Part shown: piece after piece, positions 10,913 through 22,750 of the stretch
Position numbering within the stretch: the stretch's first letter is position 1
How the letters are laid out: every line of letters starts with the position of its first letter
Source: Globodera rostochiensis
Lineage: Eukaryota > Nematoda > Chromadorea > Rhabditida > Heteroderidae
Length of the DNA stretch: 64,000 nucleotides
Reading direction: 5' to 3'
NCBI GenBank assembly: GCA_018350325.1
Contig: JAEVLN010000002.1
Span: forward strand, 6,183,456 to 6,247,455
The notes under the pieces: generated by a model
Told to the model about the DNA's origin: nothing
What the model saw: the letters and a program-made list of their open reading frames with translations, nothing else
The model's database searches: none
Made by a program: the position numbers and the translations under genes

Positions 10913-11104
10913 TAGGTACTACTTATGCGTGCCAAAAATCACATTAAAAAAATTTAATTTAATAAGAAATACAAGGAAATATTTAATACTTACAAACTAT
11001 AAATAAACAAAAAGCAAAACAAATTAAATAAAAATGCAAATATATGCATGGATTATAAGTTAAAAATATTTAGATAACTTTGATGCCCATTATGCTTAAA
11101 TGCA

Positions 11105-11460
11105 ATAAAAAAAATTGATGAAATACAGTTGAATAAAAAATTTTATAAAGAAAATTCAAACAGTGTCAAAAAAATGCCCAATTACGGCATAGAGAAAACC
11201 CTGAAAATACCGTTAAAAATTCAACAGAAAATTTTAAAAAAATATTAGAAAATTTAGTAAAAAAGGCAAATCAAAAAAAGAAAAGGATGAACTGTTTAAA
11301 AATTTTTGTGGACCTTTATTCTGAGGCAATGAATGACCTCATAATAATACCCGCCAGGAAAACGCATCAAAACACCATTGAAGACATTTTAAATGAAAAT
11401 ATAAAAATTAATCAATCAAACGATGAATTTACCTCTTGAATGAGCCGATCTCCTTCAGCT
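11105..11460 (+). pseudogene. Lys-rich gene fragment, copy 3 of 3 (truncated)
   Basis: DNA matching 7005-7280 encodes diverged KKMPNYGIE-, KILENLVKKANQ- and IPARKTHQN-like peptides and then continues beyond the other copies as TIEDILNENIKINQSNDEFT before TGA. Internal deletions break the frame. This copy preserves a different 3' end from the 7-kb and 20-kb copies. Confidence 0.5.
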
Positions 11461-11539
11461 CCTGTTGGGGCCGGTAATTAAAAATATAATTACAAAATAA
11501 AATATTTATTCCGAGGAAAAGTTTTATGGTATACTAAAA

Positions 11540-11722
11540 ATGAAAGAAAAACAATTTGAAGCAGTAGAAAAATTCATGATCGAGGCCGGCATTGATAGAA
11601 ATGAAAAAACATTTGGATTAAAAAATTTGCAAATTGTTCAAAAGCTGTGCTTCTTTCGGGAGGGAGTACAAAGATTTGGCCGACATAACCCATATCTCAG
11701 CCCTCATTTAGTGGTAGAATAA
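11540..11722 (+). CDS. Hypothetical protein, 60 aa
   Basis: A complete ATG-to-TAA frame begins MKEKQFEAVEKFMIEAGIDR and goes on to a Lys/Leu stretch and an FGRHNPYLSPHLVVE tail. It is one of the longest ATG frames in the A-rich blocks. The preceding frame YLFRGKVLWYTKN ends about where this begins and may be a frameshifted upstream part. No domain is recognised; cytosolic by appearance, without signal peptide or membrane segment. Confidence 0.45.
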   Translation: MKEKQFEAVEKFMIEAGIDRNEKTFGLKNLQIVQKLCFFREGVQRFGRHNPYLSPHLVVE

Positions 11723-11868
11723 ACATCAATATTCACAGAACATATTTGAGATTGATGCAAATAATGAGAAAATTTTATATAAATTAAAAATAAAATTAAT
11801 TGTTAAAATCTAAATTGAGATATAAATAAAACATAAAAAGCTAAAACTTTGCTAAAAATAAAGCAACG

Positions 11869-11961
11869 ATGAACTTCGCCAAACTCACTTTCTTCATGCG
11901 AACTGATTCACAAAATTGGAACAATTGTCAATGCATTGATATGAAAATAATACAACGATGA
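11869..11961 (+). CDS. Hypothetical 30-aa ORF
   Basis: The ATG frame begins MNFAKLTFFMRTDSQNWNNC and includes two Cys. It sits on an isolated GC-richer islet. It could be a micro-gene or the first exon of a gene whose later exons are not visible. Confidence 0.25.
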   Translation: MNFAKLTFFMRTDSQNWNNCQCIDMKIIQR

Positions 11962-12492
11962 AAAATAAATTAGATTAATTTATTGGAATGGATCGTCTTT
12001 AAAATTTTACTTTAAAAAATCAAAATTTTTTGGAATGAGCCAACAAATCTTCATTATTAATATTCAAATATATTTTAAAGTTGCTTATTTAAAATCATAA
12101 TCTAAGAAGATGAGAAAATTTAATTTAATTAACAAACCGATAATTTGTCCACCAAAAACAATTAATGATAACTTGAAAAAATTTAATCGCTTTTAAACAA
12201 ATATTAAAATCTCCGCATCTTAAGGCCGTGCAAGCGTAGCTGTATTGTTCAGGTTTAACGAGCAATATGCAACACATTTTTTTATGAAAAACTATAGATT
12301 ATTTAAAAATAAACAAACTAAGACGTTTCCGATGCCTAGAAACACAATGTGAATTTATTATTATATTGAAAAAAGAATTTCTTAATTAACAATTGATGAG
12401 ATAATGCTATCTATCTATAAAGCCTTTTATTACAATGAAAAACTATCGATTGAGATGGATATCTGATACCTGCTTTTTTTTTTTAAATCAAA

Positions 12493-12633
12493 ATGAGTTG
12501 CCAATTATCGTATCAATTAATAGCGCCGAAAAACATCTTCGCAGACTTTTGAAAAAATATATTTTTTTGCGAACAAACTTGGCCTGAAATGGTAATTGAT
12601 ACTTTAAAAACGCTTGTAATATGTACTTTTTTG
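12493..12633 (+). pseudogene. Short ORF with in-frame TGA and continued coding-like frame
   Basis: The frame reads MSCQLSYQLIAPKNIFADF, then TGA (12550-12552), then in the same frame KNIFFCEQTWPEMVIDTLKT. Both halves look coding, so a nonsense mutation is the simplest explanation. Confidence 0.25.
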
Positions 12634-12851
12634 TCGTAATAAAACAATAAAATTAATTTTTTCAAAATAATCACTAATAAAATCTTTTATAATCTGTATG
12701 AGAAAAGATGAGTTATAATTATTTATTAAAATGAGTTACTCATTAAAAATTTATTGCAATTTAAAATACTATGGATAATAATCAATTTTTAATTTATTGT
12801 TAATTATTAAATCTGTAAACGTGAAAACTAAAAAATTATTAGGTAATTTGA

Positions 12852-12941
12852 ATGTGTCACAATAAAAAGCAACTACCTCCAACCGTTGCTGAATATGGCG
12901 GGAGACACATTCGAATTATGCGAGTTGGCGAGGCGAAGTAA
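12852..12941 (+). CDS. Hypothetical 29-aa ORF
   Basis: The ATG-to-TAA frame begins MCHNKKQLPPTVAEYGGRHI and spans a sharply bounded GC-rich islet (12866-12938). No family is recognised. Confidence 0.3.
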   Translation: MCHNKKQLPPTVAEYGGRHIRIMRVGEAK

Positions 12942-14046
12942 AAAAATATTCCGAATTAGAAAATAACTTTATAAAACAAAAAAAATGCAATTGGCATCAG
13001 TTTTAACAGTTATAAATATCAAAAATATTATCACAAATGCATTCAACTAAGTCATTCGAAAAATATAAGACTGAAAAAGTAAAACATAATTAACTTTCCA
13101 TTGGCAAACCGTGTGATGTATTAATTTATTTAAAAAACACTTTACTAAAGGTATGCTTTTGTCTTTTTTTAAAAGAAAATAAACGGTTTAGTTTTAGACT
13201 ATCGTGACCAGCGAACTTGAAACACATAAATTTCAACCAAATATCTTTTAGATAAATAATAAAAATGTATCAATAAATATATTACTTTGGCATACATTAT
13301 GTAAATTATATTAATTTCTTCTACTGGTGTTCAAATAAATCGATTGCAAATATGTAATTAAAAACAACAATTATTATTAATTGATACTACCCAAAACCAA
13401 ATAAGGCCTTCCTATATGTTGTTTTCAAAATGTTTCACTTTTTTTTGTTTACCTTTTGCACGTCGAGCAAAATTTGATAAATAATGAATTTTTGCAAATT
13501 TTTTAAATACTAATGGCCCTTAATAGCTTTAAACAGATTGTTAGTTTTTTTTAATCTTTACTGTTGGCATTGACAACGTTAGAATTTCATTATAAATTGG
13601 ATGAACTTTTTTGAGAATGCATTTCTATATAACTATATATTGATTTTATTAAATAAGAAAGAAGTTTTATAAAGCTTAAGAAATTTATTTTACGCAACTT
13701 TATAAATGAAACTTAAATAGGAAACTCTATTTTATTTTATCGCTTGGACAAATCTCTAAAAATTACTATTTAATTTATAGCTTCATTTGAAAGAATATTT
13801 TATAGAAAAAATAAATCGCATAATCCATTAATTTTCTAGAATTTTTCATGAAACTACTCCAAACTAAAAAATAAAGAACTGCAAATATTAATAAATCAGT
13901 AATAAATTTTTTTTAAAACAAAAGTTTATAAGTACTAATACAAATTAATGAAAAACCTATATAGACAATTCAAATGTTAAATTAATAACAGGGATGCATT
14001 TTTTTGTAATTATAATTCAAAGAAGCAAACAGAAGCTAATGATTAC

Positions 14047-14861
14047 AGGGCTGCGATACGTACTTGGATGCCAAGTACAGTACTTGGAAACGGACCCTCG
14101 TACTTACAAATTTAAAAGTGTACTTATTTCCAAGAATGTACTTGGAAAATGAGCATTTGGCGTGAGTGTTGAAAATTTTGGGATTTTAATGGAAATATTC
14201 ATGTTTTGGCATTGTATATTCAAGATTTTCAATAGAAAATAGTCATTTTTATCAAAAAATGGTCATTTTATAATCACGTTTTTTCCAGCGTTCATTCAAT
14301 CCCGAATGGGAAAAACAATACAATTTTGTCAAACGTAGCAGAAGGGGAAATGGTCAATTTACTAGGTATATTTTCCATCAATTTTATTTCCTAAAAAATT
14401 TTCTCGGCGGCGCCTATCGGCGCCGCCAGACTTCTCATAATTGGTTGAAATTCCCTTACCAAATTGAGTCAAAAATTCAAAATTTTCACGGCGGCGCCTA
14501 TCGGCGCCGCCAGACTTCTCATAATTGGTTGAAATTCCCTTAACAAATTGAGTCAAAAATTCAAAATTTTCTCGGCGGCGCCTATCGGCACCGCCAACCC
14601 ACCTACCTTTTCCCAAAAATTTTTGAAAAATCACGCGCAAAAACTAGGTAGAAAGAGAACCGATTGTTGAGCGGAAAAAGAAATTGTTGGAAAAGATTCA
14701 TTCGGGTGATAAATACAAGCCATTTGAACAAGAATAAAGCGTTTTTGTTTTGATAAAAATATAAATTTTGAGTGTACTTGGAATTCGTAAAATTGGCCCA
14801 TTATGTACTTGGAAATCAACATTTTGTACTTGGGAATTGACTTTAAACGATCGCAGCCCTG
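14047..14861. mobile_element. hAT-like non-autonomous transposon, 815 bp
   Basis: The ends form an inverted repeat: CAGGGCTGCGATACG at the left and CGATCGCAGCCCTG at the right. CAGGG termini are typical of hAT elements, which make 8-bp target duplications. AGCTAATGA occurs on both sides but is offset by 3 bases on the left, so the duplication is imperfect. Subterminal copies of GTACTTGGAA repeat in both orientations. There is no transposase; the interior is an 84-bp tandem repeat. A second copy starts at 49256 and a fragment lies near 35526. Confidence 0.75.
14399..14640. repeat. 84-bp tandem repeat (3 units) with GC-rich palindrome
   Basis: The block CGGCGGCGCCTATCGGCGCC (plus GCC) starts at 14405, 14489 and 14573, an exact 84-bp period. 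Each block is followed by a spacer with ATAATTGGTTGAAATTCCC and AAATTGAGTCAAAAATTC. The palindrome can form a GC-rich hairpin and is the most GC-dense motif for kilobases. The 92-codon - strand frame here merely translates the repeat and is not a gene. Confidence 0.9.
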
Positions 14862-14976
14862 AGCTAATGAAATATTCCATAGAAACGAAAATAAAAGTTA
14901 ATAAATTACCTATAAATAGACAAAAATAATCATTTGCTAAAATATTCTTATGACTATTAAACGCAACATAGTTTAG

Positions 14977-15066
14977 CAAGAAATCAACACCACCTACGAA
15001 ATTCGTAAAGTAGCAGACGCTCGAATCGATTTATTATCAACAAATCAAGAAAGAGGAAAGTGTTAA
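14977..15066 (+). CDS. Hypothetical exon, 29 codons
   Basis: Directly after ATAGTTTAG, a good splice acceptor, the frame reads QEINTTYEIRKVADARIDLL and ends STNQERGKC before TAA. A possible 5' splice site, GC then GTGAGTT, occurs at about 15108. The lack of an ATG favours an internal or terminal exon. No family is recognised. Confidence 0.35.
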   Translation, partial: QEINTTYEIRKVADARIDLLSTNQERGKC

Positions 15067-15899
15067 AGGCAGTGGTCGACTATGAAACCCATAAATCGTG
15101 CGTGAGTTAAAAAGGCGCGTCTTATGTAAAATAAGATAAATAATAACACCTGAAACTAAGCAATCAGAAATTTGGGCAAAAGCGGTCAATTGCAAGTTTA
15201 TTACAATTAAAATTAAAAAAAAAAGCCTTATGCGTCAAATTTACAAAAAATTAAGTAAAATTTCAATAGTGTAAAATGGGAAAATCAACTTCTGATTAGT
15301 GTATTCTTTAAAACAATATAAGAATGGCGGAATTAGAATTATGGATTTAAAATGTCGGGATCGAAACTCAAGGACCAAAATAAAAAACTATGATTGGCTT
15401 CTGCTGAATCTTGCCCAATGTTCTTTAAGTTTTTTGATTCTAAAAAAAAACGTGAAACTCAACAGCAAACAGCATTATTATTAAACGTAAACAAATGTAA
15501 CTTTTTTAATTGCAAAAACTTTTAAGAAATCACTAATCTAAAAATAGTTGTATAAAAAAATAAAATTCACTATAAAAAGGCTAATTTGACCAGCACAAAA
15601 ATGATTTAATTAATTAAATTTAAGAATAATTTATTATTTCAAATCCCAAAGAAATTAAAAATTATAGAACTCAACTTAAAATAAGTTTTCGCCTATATCG
15701 TCGATTCGTTTTAAAATATTAAAAATTAGATTAATTAAGAAAAAAAGGGCATAAAACGCATAAGCGATTTTTTTTTGAATATTATTTAGTTCCTTCTTTA
15801 CAATATATTGAAATAAGTGCGAACTCCATATAAATATGACCAATTTTGCCTAACTCTCAATAACCAAAAAGCATAACAACAGATACCCTTAAATACTAG

Positions 15900-16070
15900 C
15901 TCAACGAATATTTTAGCGAAAGTATTTTACTCACCGATATCATTGCCGATGCTATGGAAAAGACGAGGAAGAATTGCAGAAGTTACCCTGCACATGCAGC
16001 TTTTATTTGCACGTTAATTTTATCTAATTTGTTATTATTAATATTCATTGAAAAACAAATCGATAGATAG
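15900..16070 (+). CDS. Hypothetical membrane-segment exon, 56 codons
   Basis: The frame between TAG codons reads LNEYFSESILLTDIIADAME, then a basic stretch and a hydrophobic run FICTLILSNLLLLIFIE that could cross a membrane, ending KQIDR. An internal ATG at 15954 would give a 38-aa single-pass peptide. It lies on a GC-richer islet in the expected orientation. No family is recognised. Confidence 0.4.
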   Translation, partial: LNEYFSESILLTDIIADAMEKTRKNCRSYPAHAAFICTLILSNLLLLIFIEKQIDR

Positions 16071-16724
16071 AGCTTCTAACTGACTGTAGACAATGCCCAA
16101 TCAAAAATAAAAAATATTTGAGAAGCATAATGCATCAAGTGCATGTTATCAATTAAATAATTTTAAATACAAAAATATTAATTAAAATTTAGCATATAGT
16201 AACTCTCGGAAGCCGTTAATTTTAGAAGCGACGAAATCACATAATAAACGCAATTACAAAAAAATTATAATATTTTGTAAGAGGAAATTATTTAACATTA
16301 AAACTAAGTTTGATAAATATATTATATTTAGCCTTGATTTATTAACAAAACATATTATGGTAAATAAGCAATTAAAAAGAAGCATTACTTAAATATCATG
16401 TGTTTGCGATAGATGTTCAGATGAACAAATTAAATTTTAGTAAATGTTGTTAAGATTAATCGTGACATCAAATTGTAGATGCTAAGCAACGGTGCAATAA
16501 AAAACATTTAATTTGAATAAAATTAGAATAGTGAATTTATCGCTAAAATAATATTGAACAATTTTCATTTAATTTTTTATAATTATTTATTTCATAAATT
16601 CGTCATTATATGCCAAAAAACTTCAATGACCTACATTTAACATTAAATTTTAGAAGCAGAGAAAATGTAAAATGTCATACTTATTAATTGTCAATTATTA
16701 TTTTAAAAGTAAAATAAGTTTTAA

Positions 16725-16859
16725 AAATCAGTTAATGCGAACCGCAGCTATCTCATAAATGTAGCACTCGTTGTAGACCGTGTTGTGCGCTGCATAGCCA
16801 AAGGACTAGACTGGTTCCTAGTACCAAAGTATTGTCTATGTATATTTAATAAATTTTGA
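16725..16859 (+). CDS. Hypothetical exon, 44 codons (paralogue at 25.4 kb is frameshifted)
   Basis: The + frame reads NRSYLINVALVVDRVVRCIA then KGLDWFLVPKYCLCIFNKF before TGA. The copy at 25373-25470 has the same DNA with an extra codon and a one-base loss that shifts the frame after VVDG. Two alignable copies, one open throughout, make this more credible than single islets. It is hydrophobic at both ends; no family is recognised. Confidence 0.45.
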   Translation, partial: KSVNANRSYLINVALVVDRVVRCIAKGLDWFLVPKYCLCIFNKF

Positions 16860-17021
16860 TTTAAACAACATTTCTTTCTGCTTGACATCATGATCTATTG
16901 TTTTGTTTTCACACTTCATTTTTATGAAATTGTTTAATTAATTCTCCGAGAGGCTTTTATTTTTGACTTGTATGTACAATCTTCCTAAAAGCAATAAATT
17001 TATATATTAGCGCAGACTTAA

Positions 17022-17225
17022 AATTTTGATGCACATGTTCAGGATTGCCACTTAAATCTTATCTTTATAAATAAACTTTATAAACGGAAAGCGGTATGTC
17101 GTCCGTGCGTGCATTTCTATATGTTAGCGACTATTGAAAAAGTGAAAAAGTATTCAATCTTAGATTTAAAAGAATGCACAATTGTAAAACAAATTCAGAT
17201 GAACGAATTAAATTTTAGTAAATGA
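17022..17225 (+). CDS. Hypothetical exon, 67 codons
   Basis: Open between TAA (17019) and TGA, the frame reads NFDAHVQDCHLNLIFINKLY, then RKAVCRPCVHFYM, then a Lys-rich helix-like tail. It is long for this AT-rich background. The homologous segment near 24960-25075 keeps CGACTATTGAAAA and GTATTCAATCTTAGATTT but has small shifts. The Cys pair CRPC is the only motif. No family is recognised. Confidence 0.4.
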   Translation, partial: NFDAHVQDCHLNLIFINKLYKRKAVCRPCVHFYMLATIEKVKKYSILDLKECTIVKQIQMNELNFSK

Positions 17226-18034
17226 TGTCAGATTAGCAATTGTGGATGTTACCCAACGATGCAATTACAAAAACACTTAATTTGAATAAAATTAGAATGG
17301 TAAATATAGTTATTTAAACATGGTAAATATAGTTATTTAAACAATGTAAAAAAAAGAAGTTTATTATCGCTAAAATAAAAAGAACAATTTTCATTAATTT
17401 TATAATATTTTAATTGTCCTCCGCGGCTGCACGGATCCTATCTCGCTGTAAGAGGACTGAAAACCTTAGTGACCGGCTGCAAAATTTTTTCAAAAATTTA
17501 AAAAATAAATATGCCTTAAATAAATAAAAAACAAAATAAAATGTTCAAATTCATGAAATACATTTAAAATATTTACTATTTCAAACTAAAGAATTTATAA
17601 TAGCGAGAAGTAATTAGGCGTATCGAGCATATAATGTAATCAAAATGCCAATAAAAGCATTAATAATGGTTAAAATATTTAATTTAACTTTTACAATCAA
17701 TTTGTAGAGCGGCTATCTTGAAATTACAAATAAAAATTTAGAATTTGAATTTAAAAATAACAACATTTTAAAAATTTAAAAACATTTAATAATAAAGTTT
17801 AAATTGTAAATTAATTTAACGAGAGAATGACTGTTTTTTTTCATTTAATCGCTTTTCGAGATAAATGTGAAAGATTAATTTCCTTTAAAAAAGCATATAA
17901 TTACTAAAACTAAACTTATAACTACCAAAATACATAAAATACAATAAATTTAAAACCACACAAAAATATTGTTTGAAAATCTAAATTTTTCTCAATTTGA
18001 AACAAATATTCAAAAGCGAATACTATGTTAATAT

Positions 18035-18690
18035 TAGGGTAGGCCGGGACCGTGATCGAAAAAGTTAAAAACACGATTTTTAAGGGGCAAATTAATCAAA
18101 TCCCGGTCAAAAAAACCGGGACTGCTGGTCAAAAACAAAGATTGGCAATTTTGTTTAAAAATATACAAAAAGTCCAAAGAAAAAATTAAACTCTGAAGAA
18201 ACTATACGGATCCACGACCGCAGGGTAAATCGTTTGTTTGTGTGTCTCTCTCATTATTTTCTCAGCTAATTTTTATCAACTTAATTTTTTTTAATTACAT
18301 TTCATTTCCGCGCTGCCTTAGCTCCCAGATTCCAAATCACCAAAACCATTTTTTCTAGTTTTTCTTAGTGCCTGAAAACAAAAATCCCATAAAAAATTTT
18401 GGACCTCCCGCTTTACCGGCTTTAGCTGATACTGAAAAGCTCCTTGACTCACTTGTCTACTGTTTAAAAATTGGCAAAATTAGTTATATAAGTTTCCAAC
18501 CCTGCTGGAAATGAACGACAATAATTTGCTACTATTTCAGCAAAATCTCCTTTAAAGGTCGCGGGCGGACGGCCCGAGCATATAATCAATTCCGGTTTCC
18601 CAAAAGTCCAGCCTCCAAATGTTGGGCAGCCATTAATTACCATGAAACAAAAAGTGGTGTTGGATGATTTGGAGTTTGGGGTCTAATGCA
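18035..18690. other. GC-richer patch of unknown origin
   Basis: This 650-bp patch contrasts with its AT-rich flanks. It includes the hairpin CCCGGTCAAAAAAACCGGG near 18100 and a GC-rich stretch GGTCGCGGGCGGACGGCCCG at about 18557-18577. No frame longer than about 20 codons is convincing. It could be an inserted element without recognisable ends. Confidence 0.4.
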
Positions 18691-19435
18691 ATTTTTTCAA
18701 ATTTTTAATATGATTTTTAAAAAAATAAAGGAATCGGTTTAAGCGTTTTTAAAGTTCCATAATAAAATAAAGAACAAAGTTTTATCCAAAAAAACTATGT
18801 TGATTTTCATGAGAAATATAATAAAATTTGATATAAAATTTAATGAAAATAAAAAGTCTCAAGCAAAGAACAAACAAATTTTCTAAAGAATCAATGTAAT
18901 ACTTTAAAACGAAAAATAATTAATAAAAAAAAGTTTTAATGCATAATTTTAATACTGAATAAGAAAGTTTGCTGGAAAAGAATCAAAATTTTATTCTAAA
19001 TATGTGAATAAATTACTACAGTAAATCATAAATTCATATCAATAGGCGAAATAATGCATCCATTAGTCCACAAAAAATGCGCAAAAGTGTCGTTTAAAAA
19101 TAAAAATGATTTTTGATAATACAATTTTGGAAACAACAATCAAATTAGCAGTTAAATTAACTAACTTAAAAAAAGGAGGATTTTAAAAAGTTTGTGAAAA
19201 TACAAATAAAAGTTAAAAGTTTATTTGAATCAATTTATAAAACTTTAAATTTTGGCAATTACCTTTTTGCCGAGTAAATAAACAAAAATATGATTAAAAA
19301 ATGCTGAAGATAATAAAGTATTGTAACTCACCGTTTATACAAACAATATTACGATCGATTTGGGAAAAACTACCACATAAATACTTAAATTAATTAATAC
19401 TGTCATTTAAAGCGCAGAGCAAAACATCCGCCGTA

Positions 19436-19513
19436 ATGACGTCAATTAGATGCAGACAAAGAACCACCGCCTCCGGGACGGAGACGCATGAATCTCGGAC
19501 AATTTATTCTTGA
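19436..19513 (+). CDS. Hypothetical 25-aa ORF
   Basis: An ATG-to-TGA frame (MTSIRCRQRTTASGTETHES...) coincides closely with a sharp GC-rich islet. It ends exactly where the duplicated Lys-rich gene segment (copy 2) begins. No family is recognised. Confidence 0.25.
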   Translation: MTSIRCRQRTTASGTETHESRTIYS

Positions 19514-20467
19514 TAATCTTGATTTAATTGATGATTTGCACTCGGAAAAAACCAAAAACCAATGTTTGGTTTATAAACCTAATTCCTCAAATTTTCAAAT
19601 GATATTTAATTAATATTTCTATTAAGCAGATAATGCATTCAAAGTCTTTTTTAAATGTTCTATCAGAAGCTAGAAAATAAGAAATATAAGAAGTTTTTTT
19701 TAAAAAAATCGATGAAATACAGTTGAATGAAAAATTTTATAAAGAAATTTCAAACAGTAACAAAAAAAATGCCCGATTACGGCATAGAAGAAAACATAAC
19801 AAGATCTATTTTTAAAATCCTGAAAACCGTTAAAAATTCAACAGAAAATGTTAAAAAAATATTAGAAAATTTAGTAAAAAAGGCAAATCAAAAAGAAGAA
19901 AAGGATAGCTGTTCAAAAATTTTTGTGGACCTTTATTCTGAGGCAATGAATGACCTCATAATAATACCCGCCAGGAAAACGCACCAAAACACAGTGAAGT
20001 AATTTTAAAAGAAATTATAAACCAACAGAATTATGTGAAAATAAATTCAATTTTTTAATAGCAAAAGATAATTTTAAGGATTTGAAATCTAAAATTGTTT
20101 CATAAAGAATAAATCATGTCGTAAAGACCGCAAAAAAGGATAAAATTATTAACATAAAAAAAACAAAACAACCAAACATGACGAAAAGAATATTCCACAC
20201 AGGACAAACAGCTGACTATGAATAATACTCTTTTTAAATCATTTTATTAATTAAGCTAACAATTTGCCTTCACATATATAAATATCTTGAAATGTATTAT
20301 TTATAAATCTCTTAAGCAACTCAAAATTTAGTTTATTCTTTTTGATGTCTTTATTTTATAAAAATCAATAAATAAATTAGGTATAATTTTAATGAATGTT
20401 TAAATAAGAAATAATTAATTAACTAACAGATAATAACAAACACAAGTAATTTGTCAATCGATACAGC
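19505..20467 (+). pseudogene. Lys-rich gene fragment, copy 2 of 3
   Basis: It matches 6650-7735 except for a deletion between LDLIDD and GYKPNSSN. The best part is 19727-20002, a 91-codon frame from a TTG; the shared protein starts at KKMPDYGIEENITRSIFKIL and includes IFVDLYSEAMNDLIIIPARK. Here the frame IFVDLYSEAMND is intact whereas copy 1 is shifted at this point, so the copies decayed independently. Downstream DNA to about 20467 is also shared. Confidence 0.55.
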
Positions 20468-20644
20468 AGTTTCACACTAATTATTAAAAAATAATCTTTA
20501 TTAGAAATATTCATTATTTTTAATAAGTTGAACAATTTGTCTTCACATAATTAATAATAAATATCCAGAGTAAATAGTTTCTGTATTGAAATCAATAAAA
20601 AAACCAAAAATCTTTACTCTAAAACTCAAATTTCAAAAACAAGA

Positions 20645-20704
20645 ATGCGTACAGAGGTCAGGTCTCAGTTCAATATTTCAGAACAATGTACAAAACTAAA
20701 TTAA
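20645..20704 (+). CDS. Hypothetical 19-aa ORF
   Basis: A short ATG frame (MRTEVRSQFNISEQCTKLN) on a small GC-richer islet. It is listed as a member of the islet pattern only; similar tiny ATG frames occur at 19054, 20871 and 21512. Confidence 0.15.
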   Translation: MRTEVRSQFNISEQCTKLN

Positions 20705-22244
20705 TAATAACAAAAATAAGAGCAAACAACTTTGAAGTACAGTAAAAAATAAAATAAGTTCGAAAGTCTAAAACATTGCGGTATATTAAATAAAACACCA
20801 TTAAAAACTAAAGGTAATCAATAATAAAACTAACTTATAAAAATATAAAGACTGCGCTTTACTCTTAAAAATGGCTATTACGTCGCAAGATTGTTTAAAT
20901 TAAGATGAAATGAGTTTAATTCAAAAATAACAAAAAAAGGTTAGAATAATTAAGTATTAATATATGTGCTTATTTACAGTTTGATAAAATTGAATAAAAA
21001 AACTTGAAGGCAAGAAAATTTTAATAAGAAAAGGCGTACAATAGTGTCCGAAGTTTTTTTAGCTAAAAATATCAAATAACAGTAACTCACTTAAAAATAA
21101 TATTCATAAAACAAAAAATTAATAAGAACTAAATGAAAAAAATATTTCAAAAAATGCTTTAAGCAATTTTTCAAAGGCTATGTAGTGGTGTAAAATAGAC
21201 AAATGCGCAACCGCGTGAGCTAATAAGCGAAAGCTTTATGACCAAAATTATGTCTCTAAGAGCCATTTAAAAAAAGTAAGCCAATGTCTATTTAAATGTT
21301 TAAAACAAAAAATTATGAATGAAACAAATTAGTGTTGAGTTATTAAAACGCTGTGATTATAAATAAGAAACGTGAAAAAAAAGAAGATATTAAACCTATT
21401 AATCTCGCGTTATACATCTAAATGTAAAAAAATAAATATTATACTTAACAACAAGGCCAAATATAACTTTTTTAATTTTATGATAAAATGATTAAGTAAA
21501 TGAGAGTTGGTATGAGGGTATGCGACAAAAGCCCTGGAGCGTTTAACATTAAAAAATGCATGTTTATTTAAAAATATCAACAAACCAGAAATAAAATTTT
21601 GAATTAAAAAAAATAAGACGTTATTATTTAAGAATTTTTTAAATTCATTCTTAACAAGAAACAAGTGACAACGATAGCTATCGAAAATTACTTCTTTATT
21701 AATGCAAAAAAGTAATTAAAAAATATTACAGTTCTGAGAAGTTAATGAAAATGCTGCAATATTATAAAATTTATTGAATCCGTGTCATAAATTTAAAAAC
21801 AAAAAGTTAATCTATTCATTTGAAATAGAAAAGTTCACACACAGAACTAATGATATACTTATAAAAAAGGATTGATAAAGTCCAAATAATTTCCAACACA
21901 AATAATTAATCAATTTATAAATACTAAACAATAAATATTTTGGTGGCAAGGCTCTTCCAGCACCTTCCACGCGAGTTTTATAACGAGAACTCGAAATGAG
22001 TATGCCAAACTAATTTTATTTTACGCAACTTTATAAATGAAGACTTAAATAGGAATTCTATTTTATTTAATGGCTAAGTGCATTCCAGTAAAAATTAGGC
22101 ATATTTGTAAAGATTTTTAGTCTCTTTCTTTGCTCTCACCTTGTATTCCAATAAAGATTAAAAATTAACTCGTTATGATATTAAAATTAAATTTATAATT
22201 TAATTTAAATCCAATATAATAGACTCCTATTTTCAATTTTGAAT

Positions 22245-22745
22245 TTTTCGGTAATGCAAAGCAACCATTAGCTCATGGTTAACCATTCTTATGATATGGT
22301 AATCTAACCCTGACCAAAAGGGTCATTCATCTCAAGGCTCAAAACACAATTTTATTTATTTTTATTAACTTGTCCAATTCTTTGTTCTGGGTTTATTGCA
22401 GTAAGTGATAATAAATATGAAGACGACCAACATTAATAGTCGTTTTATCCAGCTTTTTTGAGCTTCTTTTTTGGAATTTGTATTCGAAATAAGAAAAAAA
22501 TAATAATTTTTATATCATTTGATAGAGAAAATTCTGAACTTTCCAAACATTGTTTTTATGTAATTTTTTCCTTCTCATTTTAAAGGGTTAATATGCTTGC
22601 AAGGGTTGATGATTGCCTGTTTACCATTCCTACCCCCTATGGTAGGAATTTTACCATGAGCTCGTGGTTACCTAATACGAACCACATGGTTAAATAACCC
22701 CGAGCTCGTGGTTATTTAACCATCACCTCGTTCTTATGATTCCAC
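22245..22745. mobile_element. Foldback-type repeat with GGTTA/TAACC words
   Basis: Inverted words cluster at both ends: CATTAGCTCATGGTTAACC near 22265, then CATGAGCTCGTGGTTACC and a long hairpin near 22650-22723. ATTCTTATGAT recurs directly at both sides. The composition suggests a MITE or foldback element, but I could not fix its ends. Confidence 0.45.
22686..22723. repeat. Perfect 14-bp inverted repeat (hairpin)
   Basis: The arms ATGGTTAAATAACC (22686-22699) and GGTTATTTAACCAT (22710-22723) are exact reverse complements. They are separated by 10 bases containing the palindrome CGAGCTCG. It is a strong cruciform or hairpin candidate within the foldback element. Confidence 0.95.
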
Positions 22746-22750
22746 CCCTG

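Larger units (their letters stand above)
16380..17400 (+). repeat. Direct duplication (16.4 and 17.2 kb) with third copy at 25.0 kb
   Basis: About 16420-16740, 17195-17400 and 25030-25375 share AATTAAATTTTAGTAAATG, a diverged GATGCTAACCAACGATGCAA segment, AATTTGAATAAAATTAGAAT and a run of AT-rich words. The 16.4 and 25.0 kb copies continue into the coding islet at 16725/25373. This indicates tandem duplication followed by longer-range copying. Confidence 0.75.

Noticed and set aside
14362..14640. 92-codon - strand ORF with repeated GGADRRRRENFEFLTQF
   Set aside because: It is a translation of the 84-bp tandem repeat, whose period is a multiple of three; no independent evidence of coding.
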